Notes under the pieces: generated by a model
Databases searched by the model: none
The model's input: only the letters and a program-made list of their open reading frames with translations
Told to the model about the DNA's origin: nothing
NCBI GenBank assembly: GCA_031411655.1
Contig: JANOBM010000046.1
Location: 77,762 to 141,761, forward strand
Length of the DNA: 64,000 bases
Source: UBA6163 sp031411655
GTDB lineage: Bacteria; Planctomycetota; Planctomycetia; Pirellulales; Pirellulaceae
Reading direction: 5' to 3'
Program-made: the position numbers and the translations under genes
In this document: one piece after another, positions 18,460-28,307 of the stretch
Layout: every line of letters begins with the position of its first letter
Position numbering within the stretch: position 1 is the first letter of the stretch

Positions 18460-21400
18460 GTGTTGTTTGAACGCCAAGAGTCGCTGTCGGAGCAAATCGC
18501 AGCGGTGACCCGTCGGTTTCGAGCCATCCGTTTTTGGTGGGCTTTAGCCGCCATCACCATGCTGGCGTCCTTAGCGGGGTTGGCCATGCTTGATCGCGTG
18601 ACAGCAGGCCAGTTGAACGGGGCGGAAGTCGCCATCGCCGTTTGTGTGGCGACGCTTGCCGGTGCGGTCGCCGCATTCGTTTGGGGTCAAATGAGTTATC
18701 GCAATCCGCGTTTCATTGCCACGCGGATAGAGGCCCGATTTCCCGGCTTGCAGCAGCGTCTACTGACAGCGCTGAGTCTCCCTGCCGAAAGCGAAGGCCA
18801 GGGTCTTGGTTATCTCCAGCGGCGAGTCATCTCCGATGCCTACAGGCACTCAAGTGCTCATCGCTGGACCGATGCAGTACCAGCCCGTGCGGCATGGCTC
18901 AGTCGCTTAACAGGTGGTGTATCACTGATTGCGCTCGCCGCGATTACGGGCCTCCTTCTCTTTTCGAATCCGAACGCGCAGCCCGGCAGCCTGAACAGTC
19001 GTTCGGAAGCGTTATCGATTGTCGTGGAACCTGGCGATACCGAAGTCGAACGAGGAAGCGGACTGGTGATCAGCGCTCGGTTTGCATCGCTCGGCGAACT
19101 TCCTCCTGAGGTCAGGCTTCGTTCAGTGACCAATGCCCCCGGCGGCGGAGCCCCGCTTGTGCCCTCTCTCGTAGCAATGACTCAAAGCCTAGACGACCCC
19201 GTTTTTAGTAGCTACGTAGCGTCGATCGACCGTCCTTTCGACTATGAGATCGAATCGTCCGATTGGCAAAGCGACCGGTTCCGCGTGACGGTTTTTGAGT
19301 ATCCGGACCTTGTTCGTGCCGATGCGTTTATGACTTTTCCTGACTTTGCAAGGATGGAACCTAAACGTGTCGAGGACACAGTTCGTATCAGCGCTGTCGA
19401 AGGCACGATGGTCCAGTGGACACTGACGTTAAATAAACCCGGCATTAGCCCGATGGTTCGAGACGCAGATAATGAAGTCATCGGTGCTGGGATAGTCACC
19501 GTTGGCCCCAATCAGTTTCGTTTTGAAACAGTAGTCCACAAAAGTCAACGATGGTCGGTCGACCTTGTCGATGAGAAAGGACGCAAAAACAAACATCCGA
19601 TCACGCTGGATGCACGAGCGATCCCCAATCGTCCCGTCGAATTAAAACTTGTTTCGGGTGGCGATCTGGTTGCGTCGCCCATCGAAGAGCTCCTGCTTGC
19701 TGCGACCGTGCAAGATGACTTTGGTATCCTGCGAACTGGGATCTCGCTTTCGTTTGCTGGCGGAAAGTCCGATGACATCATCATCGCAGAGACTGTCGAG
19801 CGAAATGAGAAAAAATCGGTTGATTACGTTGTGGACTTAGAAAGCCTGGGTGCCGAGCCGGACCAACTGCTGGCTTATCATTTTTGGGCCGAAGACGTCG
19901 TCGCCCAAGGAGAGACACGTCGAACGCAAAGCGACATGTACTTTGTTGAAGTCCGACCTTTTGATGAAATTTTCCGCGAAGGGGAGGCTCCCGCTGGCGG
20001 TCAAGCACCGCCACAGCAACCAAGCGGTTCCCAAGCGACCGAAGAGCTTCTTGAGTTGCAAAAACAGATTATCGCTGCGACTTGGAAAATACTTCGTGGC
20101 TCCAGTAGCCGGAGTCTTGCGGATTCGTTTGCAACCGACACGGGACTGGTACTCGAGTCCCAGCAACAAGCACTGATACAAGCCCAAGAGATGGCTGCTG
20201 AATTAGAGGACGACCGAGCAAAGGAAATCGTTGCGACATTAACCGATCACATGCAAACTGCCATCGAGGCGTTACGCCAAGCCGGCGCGAACGAGGCACT
20301 TGAGACGTTGAATTCCGCACTCACTTCGGAGCAGGCCGCCTACGCTTCATTGTTAAAACTGCGGGCGCATGAGTTTCAGGTCAGTCGATCTCAACAACAG
20401 CAAGGGCAACAAAGTGGTGGTGCTTCGGCGCAGCGCCGACAGCAGCAACTCGACCAACTGGAACTTAAAGCAGATGAGAACCGTTACGAAACGCAGTCTC
20501 AGGCTGCCGATCCAAGTGCGAACGAGAACGAAAGTGAGAACCGCCAAATACTCAATCGACTTCGAGAACTTGCCCAGCGTCAAGAAGACATCAACCGGCA
20601 GCTAACGCAGCTTCAATCCGCATTAGAATCTGCAAAGACGGAGGAAGAAAAAGAGGAAGTGCGCCGCGAGCTTAAACGGCTTCGTGAACAGGAGCAGGAA
20701 CAACTTCGTGAAGCAGATGAGTTGGCCGATCTTGTCCAGCAGTCGGAACAGTCAGAAGCCATAAATGAACAAGCCGGTGCACTGGAGCAGACTCGCGAAA
20801 ATATCCGGCAGGCCAGTGACGCCCTCGAAGAGAACGAAGCGTCCAAGGCGTTAGCATCTGGAACGAGGGCGGAACGAGAGCTTGACGAGCTGAGCGATGA
20901 ATTTCGAAAACTAGCAGCGGGAGAATTTGACGACAAGCTGCGTGAAATGCGATCCGAGGCTCGCGAATTGGAGCAATCGCAAGAGAAAATTGGCGAAACG
21001 ATGGAGCAATTGACGAGTGAGAACTCAGTCGGATTGCGTTCCGGCGGCGACCGAGAGGCGATTCAAAAGACCCTCCAGGAGCAACATGAGAAGGTACAGC
21101 GATTACTGGAAGAGGTTCAAAGCACCGTGGAGGATGCTGAGCCATCGGAACCGCTGCTGGCCCAATCGCTCTATGACACTTACCGCAATGCGCAGCAGAG
21201 CCAGCTGGAGCGGAAGCTGAGCGATTCAGGCGAGTTACTGCGACGTGGCCTCGATCCTCAAGCTCAGCAGCTCCAACAATCCGCGGTCCAAGACACCAGC
21301 CGACTGCGACAAGACTTGGAGAAGGCAGCAGAGTCAGTGCTCGGCGATGAACAAAAATCGTTGGAGCGAGCTCTCAGCCAACTGGAGCAACTGGACCAAT

Positions 21401-22062
21401 CGTTACAGCAGGAAATGCGTACTGCGCGAGGTGAAACGAGTAAACCCGCCGCCGGGGAATCGGCGGAAGGGCAAACGCCGCCGTCATCGGCTAAATCTCA
21501 GGCTGACGTAGATCCTCAACCCGGTGGACAACAACCCGGTGGACAACAACCCAGAGAACAACAACCCAGTGAGCCAACAGCAAGTCAGCAGGCTGGCCAA
21601 GGTGGGCAACCGGATGGGCAACCACGGCAGGATGGCGAGCCTTCGGGTGGTAGTCCGTCCAGTGATGGTCCTGGCTCAGGGATGATTCAGCAATTGAACG
21701 GCGGCCCGGTCACGGGTGCGTCACCGCTAACGGGTAACGGATTTCGCGAATGGTCCGATGGTCTTCGTGATGTTGAAGAGTTGGTGAGCGATCCGGTGCT
21801 TCGTTCCGAAGCTGCTGCCATTCGAGACCGTGCTCGTGAAATGCGCATCGAGCTCCGTCGCCATGCACAACAGCCTCAGTGGGAGTTGGTCGAATCGATG
21901 CTTGCTAAGCCGCTACGTGAACTAAAAATGCGAGTATCGGAAGAGTTAATGAAGAAATCCTCCGAACAGTCGGCGACCGTGCCGATGGATCGTGATCCAG
22001 TGCCCGATCAATTTTCCGGCGCAGTCAAACGTTACTACGAGAATCTTGGGAGCGGACGTTAA
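18460..22062 (+). CDS. Large coiled-coil membrane protein, planctomycete DUF4175-like
   Basis: A 1200-residue protein starting at GTG 18460. Hydrophobic helices lie near residues 25-45, 50-70 and 148-165. A beta-rich, Ig-like periplasmic portion follows (about 185-500), then a long Gln/Glu/Arg-rich coiled coil (about 540-990). A Gly/Gln/Pro repeat tail near 1010-1080 precedes a final helical domain. I do not know a biochemical function. Homologues as I remember them sit in planctomycete operons with MoxR, DUF58 and VWA membrane proteins and are thought to act in cell-envelope processes. Here it overlaps the next gene by one base (TAATG), so both are co-translated. MoxR and DUF58 genes are not next to it. 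Confidence 0.75.
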   Translation: MLFERQESLSEQIAAVTRRFRAIRFWWALAAITMLASLAGLAMLDRVTAGQLNGAEVAIAVCVATLAGAVAAFVWGQMSYRNPRFIATRIEARFPGLQQRLLTALSLPAESEGQGLGYLQRRVISDAYRHSSAHRWTDAVPARAAWLSRLTGGVSLIALAAITGLLLFSNPNAQPGSLNSRSEALSIVVEPGDTEVERGSGLVISARFASLGELPPEVRLRSVTNAPGGGAPLVPSLVAMTQSLDDPVFSSYVASIDRPFDYEIESSDWQSDRFRVTVFEYPDLVRADAFMTFPDFARMEPKRVEDTVRISAVEGTMVQWTLTLNKPGISPMVRDADNEVIGAGIVTVGPNQFRFETVVHKSQRWSVDLVDEKGRKNKHPITLDARAIPNRPVELKLVSGGDLVASPIEELLLAATVQDDFGILRTGISLSFAGGKSDDIIIAETVERNEKKSVDYVVDLESLGAEPDQLLAYHFWAEDVVAQGETRRTQSDMYFVEVRPFDEIFREGEAPAGGQAPPQQPSGSQATEELLELQKQIIAATWKILRGSSSRSLADSFATDTGLVLESQQQALIQAQEMAAELEDDRAKEIVATLTDHMQTAIEALRQAGANEALETLNSALTSEQAAYASLLKLRAHEFQVSRSQQQQGQQSGGASAQRRQQQLDQLELKADENRYETQSQAADPSANENESENRQILNRLRELAQRQEDINRQLTQLQSALESAKTEEEKEEVRRELKRLREQEQEQLREADELADLVQQSEQSEAINEQAGALEQTRENIRQASDALEENEASKALASGTRAERELDELSDEFRKLAAGEFDDKLREMRSEARELEQSQEKIGETMEQLTSENSVGLRSGGDREAIQKTLQEQHEKVQRLLEEVQSTVEDAEPSEPLLAQSLYDTYRNAQQSQLERKLSDSGELLRRGLDPQAQQLQQSAVQDTSRLRQDLEKAAESVLGDEQKSLERALSQLEQLDQSLQQEMRTARGETSKPAAGESAEGQTPPSSAKSQADVDPQPGGQQPGGQQPREQQPSEPTASQQAGQGGQPDGQPRQDGEPSGGSPSSDGPGSGMIQQLNGGPVTGASPLTGNGFREWSDGLRDVEELVSDPVLRSEAAAIRDRAREMRIELRRHAQQPQWELVESMLAKPLRELKMRVSEELMKKSSEQSATVPMDRDPVPDQFSGAVKRYYENLGSGR
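21516..21565 (+). repeat. In-gene tandem repeat coding a Pro-Gly-Gln-Gln tail
   Basis: About four degenerate copies of a 15-base unit close to CCCGGTGGACAACAA. They encode PGGQQ PGGQQ PREQQ PSE near residue 1020 of the large coiled-coil protein. The first two copies are identical. Such units change number easily by slippage; this is probably a flexible linker. Confidence 0.75.
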
Positions 22063-24470
22063 TGCCCGTTAACCTTGTGCCTGATGAAATATCCTCTAGC
22101 GGCATTTTATGGGGTGCTTCCGACTGGGCGTGGCCGACCGTTGGGATAGCAGCGGCACTGATGATTCTTGTTTTTTGGAATTACGGTTGGACCCGTATCG
22201 GGAGGGGCGTCCACGCCTTCGCGTTCTTGCTCAAGTTGATTGCCATTGGATTGATTGCAGTTTGTTTGCTCGATCCACTAAGAAGCGGAACGCGTCCTCG
22301 CCCTCAAGCAAACCTATTCCCAATTTTAGTCGATACCAGCCAAAGCATGACGATGCTTTCGGCATCCGATGCCTCCAGTCGTGGTGATCGAGTGATCGAC
22401 TTGCTGAACCCCGAAAAATCGTGGCGAGTGCGGCTGGCACAAGACTTCGATGTGCGTCCTTATCGCTTCGCATCGCGTCTGGAACCACTGGGTGATGTAT
22501 CGTCCTTGGAAATGAATGGTGAGGCATCGACCATCGCGGGAAGCGTACAGTCTCTTGGACAACGATTGGCGGGCCGACCAGTAGGCGGCCTGTTATTGTT
22601 TAGCGATGGCAATCTGACGGATGAGTCTGCTGCCGATGCCGATTGGTCTAAAATCGGTTTTCCCATCTACCCGGTGGTCTCGACAGCGGAAAAATCGCCC
22701 GGTGATATTCGAATCGACAGTGTTAGTGTTTCGCAATCTGACTTTGAAACCGCACCGATATCGGTCAAGGTGATCGTGGCCAGCCAGTCGCTGCCAGAAG
22801 GACCAGTAGTGATTCAACTGGAGGAACAGGAAACCAAAAAGGTCATTCAAGAACAGACGATTGTGGTGCCCCGGGATGGTCAATCGCAACCTTTGGTTTT
22901 TAAGTTTCGACCTTATCAGCCTGGGGTGGGGTTTTACCGGCTGGTTGTGTTCCTGGATTCGGATCGGGACAAGGTGGATGCGGGCGAGGAGGGTGCCGAA
23001 GCAACGTTTGCAAACAACATTCGCTGGTTATCGATTGATCGTGGTCACGGGCCTCATCGCATCTTGTACGTGAGCGGACGTCCCAATTGGGAATTCAAAT
23101 TTCTTCGCCGAGCGGTCCATTCTGATCCCGAAGTTCAACTCGTTGGTTTATTGCGGATTGCAAACAAGGAAGCAAAGTTCACTTTTCGCGACCGTGACGT
23201 GGGCAACACCAATTCACTTTTTGCGGGACTTGGCTCTGACGAAGAGGAAGCTGCTCAACAATACGATGAACCAGTTATGATCCGCCTAGGCGTGGAAGAA
23301 TCCGAAGAACTCAGCTCAGGCTTTCCACGGACCAGTGAAGAGTTGTTCGGTTACGAAGCCGTGATACTCGACGACATCGAACCTGATTTTTTTACACAAG
23401 ATCAACTGCTGATGCTTCGGCGTTTCATCGCTTTTCGGGGTGGCGGATTATTGATGCTTGGCGGCCAGGAATCTTTTGATACGAAGCGATTTGCAAATAC
23501 ACCGCTAGGCGAGCTTTGCGCGGTCTACCCACCGCGTCAGTCAACAGAATCCCCTCAGGAGATGCCTGGTAATTCGCCGGAGCTTTCGTACCGCGTGGAG
23601 ATGACGCGGGAGGGAATGTTGCAACCGTGGTTTCGCTTGCGCGAAACGGAAGGAGCGGAGACGCAGCGTTTGCGAGATATGCCAAGCTTTAACACCATCA
23701 ATCGTGTGGGCCCCGCGAAACCGGGTGCGATTCAGTTAGCAACGGTTCGCGAAGCCCACGGTGAGTTAAGCCCGGGATTAGTTGTCCAGCGTTTTGGAAA
23801 GGGAAAGTCGGCGGCGTTAACGCTGGGCGACATGTGGAAGTGGTCGATGCGCCGTGTCCCCGGACAAGAGGATGAACCGGCAAGGCAATGGAGGCAGATG
23901 ATGCGCTGGTTGGTGAGCGACGTTCCTCAACGAGTCGATTGCAAGATCGAGGCAACCGATGACGGAGGCAGGCGTGTCAGCGTCGTCACGGACGTGGTCG
24001 ATGAAGGTTTCTTGTCTGTCGATAATGCCAAAGTGGACATCGAAATCACGCCGCCGACTGGGCCTGCGGTGAAGCTCATCGCACAAGATGATGGTCTGAC
24101 CCCAGGCCGTTACGTTGCGACCTACTTTGCAAGTCAACCCGGCGGGTATCTTGTAACGGCACGAGTCACCGCCGAGGATGGCAGTGAGGTGGGCGAGGTA
24201 ACAACGGGATGGGCAGCAACACCTGATGAGTCTGAATTCCGTCAATGGAGTGTCAATCGACAGTGGCTTGATAAAATTGCGAAGCAGTCGGGGGGGCAGA
24301 TCGTCGACGACACGCAGCTCGAAAGCTTCGTTGCGGACCTCTCCAATCGCAAGGTGCCAGTCATGCAGGTATGGACCTATCCCGTTTGGCATCAACCATG
24401 GGTAATGCTCATCGCGATCGCGTGTTTGTGTGGCGAGTGGGGACTCCGCCGATGGAAAGGTTTGTCATGA
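22062..24470 (+). CDS. Membrane protein with VWA-like and glutamine-amidotransferase-like domains
   Basis: An 802-residue protein with two N-terminal helices (about 23-40 and 50-70). A von Willebrand A-like domain follows, with MIDAS start ILVDTSQS near residue 90. An Ig-like region and an alpha/beta domain resembling class I amidotransferase folds come next (FRGGGLLMLGGQESF near 460), without an evident catalytic Cys. It ends in a single helix (WVMLIAIACLCGEWGL). This matches a planctomycete family of unknown function that accompanies the preceding coiled-coil protein. Start and stop overlap both neighbours (TAATG and ATGA), so the three genes form one coupled operon. The VWA domain probably binds a protein partner in the periplasm; that is inference. 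Confidence 0.75.
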   Translation: MPVNLVPDEISSSGILWGASDWAWPTVGIAAALMILVFWNYGWTRIGRGVHAFAFLLKLIAIGLIAVCLLDPLRSGTRPRPQANLFPILVDTSQSMTMLSASDASSRGDRVIDLLNPEKSWRVRLAQDFDVRPYRFASRLEPLGDVSSLEMNGEASTIAGSVQSLGQRLAGRPVGGLLLFSDGNLTDESAADADWSKIGFPIYPVVSTAEKSPGDIRIDSVSVSQSDFETAPISVKVIVASQSLPEGPVVIQLEEQETKKVIQEQTIVVPRDGQSQPLVFKFRPYQPGVGFYRLVVFLDSDRDKVDAGEEGAEATFANNIRWLSIDRGHGPHRILYVSGRPNWEFKFLRRAVHSDPEVQLVGLLRIANKEAKFTFRDRDVGNTNSLFAGLGSDEEEAAQQYDEPVMIRLGVEESEELSSGFPRTSEELFGYEAVILDDIEPDFFTQDQLLMLRRFIAFRGGGLLMLGGQESFDTKRFANTPLGELCAVYPPRQSTESPQEMPGNSPELSYRVEMTREGMLQPWFRLRETEGAETQRLRDMPSFNTINRVGPAKPGAIQLATVREAHGELSPGLVVQRFGKGKSAALTLGDMWKWSMRRVPGQEDEPARQWRQMMRWLVSDVPQRVDCKIEATDDGGRRVSVVTDVVDEGFLSVDNAKVDIEITPPTGPAVKLIAQDDGLTPGRYVATYFASQPGGYLVTARVTAEDGSEVGEVTTGWAATPDESEFRQWSVNRQWLDKIAKQSGGQIVDDTQLESFVADLSNRKVPVMQVWTYPVWHQPWVMLIAIACLCGEWGLRRWKGLS

Positions 24471-25534
24471 GCAATCTATTTAGAATTGAAAGAGTTTTCC
24501 CCTTTCGGTTTACCTGGGGCTGGTTGTTGATGTCTTGTTTTTTCGCAGACAGCGCGACGGCGGCCGACCACGTGTTGATTGTTGTCGGTGCTGCAGGTGC
24601 GCCGGAGTATGGCGAGCAATTCTTAAACTGGGCAGAACATTGGGTTGACCTTGCCACTAAATCGGGAGCGACGATCACTCAGATAGGTCCTGGGCGAATC
24701 GCTGGGGAAGCGAAGCCTGAATCGAGCGACTTGTCACGGCTGCAAGAGGCGCTTCGTTTGCTTGCTGACGAGCGTACCGAGAAAGATTCAGGCTTGGTGT
24801 GGTTGATTCTTATCGGTCACGGCACTTATCAAGCGAACGTCGCGAAGTTCAACCTCCGCGGCCCCGATATTTCGGCAGAGCAGCTTGCGTCAGCACTTTT
24901 GCCGCTTCGTTCGGAGACGGTCATCGTGAACGTTTCCTCATCGAGCGGGCCGTTCGTCAATTCGCTCTCAGGCAAAGATCGAACCGTCGTGACATCAACG
25001 CGAAGCGGCGAGGAACAAAACTTCGCGCGATTTGGGCAGTTCTTGCCTAAAGCCTTGGGCGACTCAACGGCGGATTTGGACCACGACGAGGAAGTTTCGT
25101 TGCTCGAAGCTGTCGTCATGGCCGCAAACGAGACAGTACGCTTTTATTCGTCCGAGAATCGAATTTGTACGGAGCACTCCATGCTTGACGACAATGGTGA
25201 TCGACTGGGGACGCCGACCGAGATGCTAGCCATGTCCCTGCGAGGACAAAAGCCTGAGCTTGCGAAAGCATCCAGCGACGCGATGAAGGTGGTGCTTGAT
25301 GGAGAAAAGGCCGCAAGAACGATCTTGCTGCGGTCAGGTTCGGCAGCGCCACTGACGGAAGAAGAGGCGGTGCAGCGGGTTCGACTGGAGTCCGATGTCA
25401 CCATCTTGAAGCAGCGCAAAGACATGTTGACTGAGGCAGACTACTTTGAGCAGCTAGAAAAACCGCTGCTTGAATTGGCGAAACTTTATCGGATCGCTGA
25501 AAAACGAGCCGAAAAGGAGGCGAGTTCGCCTTGA
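24467..25534 (+). CDS. Secreted caspase-fold-like protein, third gene of the VWA operon
   Basis: 355 residues from ATG 24467, which overlaps the previous stop as ATGA; an open frame further upstream is not used. A signal peptide ends about residue 34 (after ADSATAADH). The body follows a caspase/C13-like pattern: strand VLIVVGAAG, strand LVWLILIGHGTY carrying the His-Gly dyad, and strand TVIVNVSSSSGPFV where a catalytic Cys would be expected. A Ser stands there instead, so it may be an inactive or altered enzyme. A basic, helical C-terminus follows. Role unknown; its fixed partnership with the VWA protein suggests a common envelope process. Confidence 0.65.
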   Translation: MSNLFRIERVFPFRFTWGWLLMSCFFADSATAADHVLIVVGAAGAPEYGEQFLNWAEHWVDLATKSGATITQIGPGRIAGEAKPESSDLSRLQEALRLLADERTEKDSGLVWLILIGHGTYQANVAKFNLRGPDISAEQLASALLPLRSETVIVNVSSSSGPFVNSLSGKDRTVVTSTRSGEEQNFARFGQFLPKALGDSTADLDHDEEVSLLEAVVMAANETVRFYSSENRICTEHSMLDDNGDRLGTPTEMLAMSLRGQKPELAKASSDAMKVVLDGEKAARTILLRSGSAAPLTEEEAVQRVRLESDVTILKQRKDMLTEADYFEQLEKPLLELAKLYRIAEKRAEKEASSP

Positions 25535-25623
25535 CGCGGGGGGCGTCGATTTCGGAAGTTCCCAACGGTGCAGGAAACTTTAGTTTTTTGCTTTGAATTT
25601 CCGATATTTTTTGGGAGCTACCG

Positions 25624-26949
25624 TTGGCCCCGCTTCGTCAAGTCCATTCGTTATCGATCTCCTTGATCGTTTGCCTCGGGATCGCTGCTGCCAGTCGCAC
25701 TGAAGCGTCTGCACAGGCGCCTGGCGCACTGTTGTACGATCCCGTTCCAATGGCAAGTGCGGACCCGTATGCAATTCAGCCGAATGGGTACTTCTCTCCA
25801 CTTCAACCGCTTGAGCCGATTCGCAATGGATTTCGGGCGATTGCTAATCCCGTGCCCTATCGCGGACGAATGTTCTTGCGTGGTGAGTACTTGGGATGGT
25901 GGATGGATCCCATGCAGACTCCGCCTTTAGTCACCACAAGCCCTACCGGCACACCGCAAAACCAAGCCGCCTTCAACGGAGGCGCTTCCACGAGGACGCT
26001 TTTCGGTGGCGAGATAAATGATGAGTACCGCAGCGGCGTTCGCGTTCAAGGCGGTTGGTATGTTGATCCCTCTCGTTATTGGGCAATCGGCGGAGACTAC
26101 TATCAACTGTTTGGTGAGGGCGACACTTTCTCGGCCGACTCCACGACGAATCCCATTCTCGGCCGTCCCTTCTTCGACATCGTTAATGCAAGAGAAACGG
26201 CACAGCTGCTGTCATTCCCAGGGCTAGCGACCGGTGGTGTCAACGTGAACACGGACACTCAGTTGCGATCATTCGGAATCCACTTACAGGCCGATGCATT
26301 GAATGCACCTGGATCGGTAAGTCAAATTGCCAGCTCCTGTGCACGGGAGCCTCGCCTGGATGTGTTGGTTGGCTATCGATACGTCAGTCTCGAAGACGAG
26401 ATTCACGTCATCGAGAATCTACGATCATTGACGCCCGCTGCGACGGGCACGATCAATCTACGCGATTCATTCGAGACCGAGAATGATTTTCAAGGTATCG
26501 AAGTGGGAGCCATTCGCGAGATTCCGATGGGCCGATTCTGGTTCGAAACGAAAACGAAAGTGGCCGTGGGCACCAACGCGCAGAAGGTTCGTATTAATGG
26601 TTCCACTCAATTGGTTGAAGCAGGAGTTCCCGCAACTTTCACCGGTGGCTTACTCGCCCAACGAAGCAATATTGGTATCTACGAGCGAGATGAGTTTGCG
26701 GTCGTCCCCGAACTAAGTGCAACTCTTGGATGGCACCTTACACCGCGTTTCAGTCTCACTGCTGGCTATACCTTTGTGTACTTTAGCAATGTCGTCCGCG
26801 CCGGCGATCAAATTGATACCGACTTGAATCCGGGACTGATCCCTATTGAAGACGATCCACTCAACGGCCCCCTGCGCCCCCGTTTCGTATTTCGGCAAAA
26901 CGACTTCTTTGCGCAGGGTATCACCGTTGGTGGTGACTTCCGCTTCTAA
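25624..26949 (+). CDS. BBP7-type outer-membrane beta-barrel protein
   Basis: A 441-residue exported protein starting at TTG 25624, with a signal peptide ending at about residue 31 (TEASAQAPG). The early segment FLRGEYLGWWMDPMQTPPLV and later repeated amphipathic strands such as RVQGGWYVD, LDVLVGYRYVSLED, LTAGYTFVYFSNVVRAG are typical of the planctomycete BBP7 family. The barrel probably forms a pore or structural protein in the outer membrane; the cargo is unknown. It ends in Phe (GGDFRF), as many outer-membrane barrels do. 89 bp separate it from the preceding operon; the downstream gene is convergent. Confidence 0.8.
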   Translation: MAPLRQVHSLSISLIVCLGIAAASRTEASAQAPGALLYDPVPMASADPYAIQPNGYFSPLQPLEPIRNGFRAIANPVPYRGRMFLRGEYLGWWMDPMQTPPLVTTSPTGTPQNQAAFNGGASTRTLFGGEINDEYRSGVRVQGGWYVDPSRYWAIGGDYYQLFGEGDTFSADSTTNPILGRPFFDIVNARETAQLLSFPGLATGGVNVNTDTQLRSFGIHLQADALNAPGSVSQIASSCAREPRLDVLVGYRYVSLEDEIHVIENLRSLTPAATGTINLRDSFETENDFQGIEVGAIREIPMGRFWFETKTKVAVGTNAQKVRINGSTQLVEAGVPATFTGGLLAQRSNIGIYERDEFAVVPELSATLGWHLTPRFSLTAGYTFVYFSNVVRAGDQIDTDLNPGLIPIEDDPLNGPLRPRFVFRQNDFFAQGITVGGDFRF

Positions 26950-27003
26950 CGCTCCACAAAGATCAATCGACGCTGCGAGTTTCGATACGCCTGCCGTGAT
27001 CTG

Positions 27004-27996
27004 CTATCTGGTCTGCCAACGATCGTTTTTTTCGATCACGCGCTGCACTTGCTCTCCAGTGAGCCATTTCTTTGCAGCGTCGTCGTTTCGCAAATAGGCA
27101 TCCCAAAACGCGGTTGTCACTGCCAGAATCGCACGATGATGATTAGGATTTCTCTTCTTGGTTTCACCTGGCAATGCACGTTCGCCAAAAGCAGAATGCT
27201 CGGCTTGATCGAGAACCAATTCAAACTTGTCGCCGGGAGGCAACGCGGGAAAAACAGCCAATCGAGCTGGCGCATCGATATCGCCGATCGGTGAGTCATC
27301 AGCCGTTCCGGTAAGCAACATCCAAGGGATCTTTACACTTCCAAACGCCCGGTTGGCATCTCTCCCTCGACCCAAACTGGGACTCATCATCACCGCGGCC
27401 TTGATCCGAGAATCCGTAAAACCCTTTCCGACCGGGGCACTCTGGCCACTTATCGCTTGGGCCGTGACGGCGCCGAACGAATGTCCTGACATGCCAACCT
27501 GGAGTAAATCCATGTGACCTTTCAGGGGATGGTCACTCTGTGAATTCCAACGGTCGAGCTGATCGAGAATGGCGGGTATATCATGAACTCGATCCAGAAA
27601 CTGTTCTACCCCTGCCGCATTCCGCATCGCTGACAGGCGCTGAAGCGGACGTACATCTTTCCATACCAACTCATCGCTTCCGGGATGCTGGGTGAAGACT
27701 ACGACGAACCCTCGTCCCGCCCAGTGGTTGCCTAAATAAGGATTGTTCTTCCTGCTACCGCCTAACCCGTGACTAAAAAGAATCACCGGTGCCGGGGTCT
27801 GGCCTGCGGGCAAATAGACTCGAATCGGTAGCTCTCGCTTCCTCGACTGGTCGCTTACCGTGAGGTCGATCGTACGGATCTCGGATGGATTCGTCAGCAC
27901 CAACGGATCGTAGTCGTCCGCCCAGACAGGGCCTCCGGATGCAAAGCTAAATGTCAAAAGGCACAGGAAAAACATACTATTTTCAGATCGATCCAT
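27004..27996 (-). CDS. Secreted alpha/beta hydrolase (PAF-acetylhydrolase/dienelactone-hydrolase-like)
   Basis: A 330-residue exported hydrolase. The signal peptide is within the first 27 residues (MFFLCLLTFSFASGGPVWA). The oxyanion strand VILFSHGLGGSR is near 72, the nucleophile elbow GMSGHSFGAVTAQ has Ser at about 171, an Asp follows the strand PWMLLTGTADDSPIGD, and the catalytic His is in LDQAEHSAFGE (about 260). It should cleave an ester of small or lipid-like substrate in the periplasm. It stands alone between a convergent barrel gene and a divergent methyltransferase gene. The substrate is not deducible. Confidence 0.85.
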   Translation of the reverse strand: MDRSENSMFFLCLLTFSFASGGPVWADDYDPLVLTNPSEIRTIDLTVSDQSRKRELPIRVYLPAGQTPAPVILFSHGLGGSRKNNPYLGNHWAGRGFVVVFTQHPGSDELVWKDVRPLQRLSAMRNAAGVEQFLDRVHDIPAILDQLDRWNSQSDHPLKGHMDLLQVGMSGHSFGAVTAQAISGQSAPVGKGFTDSRIKAAVMMSPSLGRGRDANRAFGSVKIPWMLLTGTADDSPIGDIDAPARLAVFPALPPGDKFELVLDQAEHSAFGERALPGETKKRNPNHHRAILAVTTAFWDAYLRNDDAAKKWLTGEQVQRVIEKNDRWQTR

Positions 27997-28307
27997 TAAG
28001 TGTTTTCTCCCAAGTGTTCTGGTCCATTCAAACTTTCGGACTCACAATGTACCGAAGTTCGTCAGTACGTGATTCGCCTTTGTGAACTACACCGCGCCTT
28101 TGTGAACTCAATGACACTCGTTTTCAACAGCCCACCGGATCAGTACGTTTCCACCGCTGAATCTTATCGAATTCCGATCGATTAGGGATGAATGGGGTCG
28201 CAAATTTCAGTTTCTCGCCCGTGTTTTAGCAAACGCGCCAATCAGTATTGTTATTCCGCCTGTACTGAGAAGAAAGAAACTCATCGAACTTTATTGGAGA
28301 GGGTGCG
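27997..28307. promoter_or_regulatory. Intergenic region between divergent hydrolase and trmN6-like gene
   Basis: 311 bp without a convincing gene. It contains a 14-base direct repeat (CGCCTTTGTGAACT at 28075 and 28095, spaced 20 bp), on which a regulator could sit twice on one helix face. A purine-rich GGAGAGGG at 28296-28303 lies just before the TTG start of the next gene and is a good ribosome binding site. No promoter boxes are certain. Confidence 0.4.

Noticed and set aside
20672..21145. Reverse-strand frame of 157 codons inside the coiled-coil gene
   Set aside because: Shadow of Gln/Glu-rich coding repeats.
28075..28108. 14-bp direct repeat as possible CRISPR or attachment site
   Set aside because: Only two short copies 20 bp apart; at most a regulator site.
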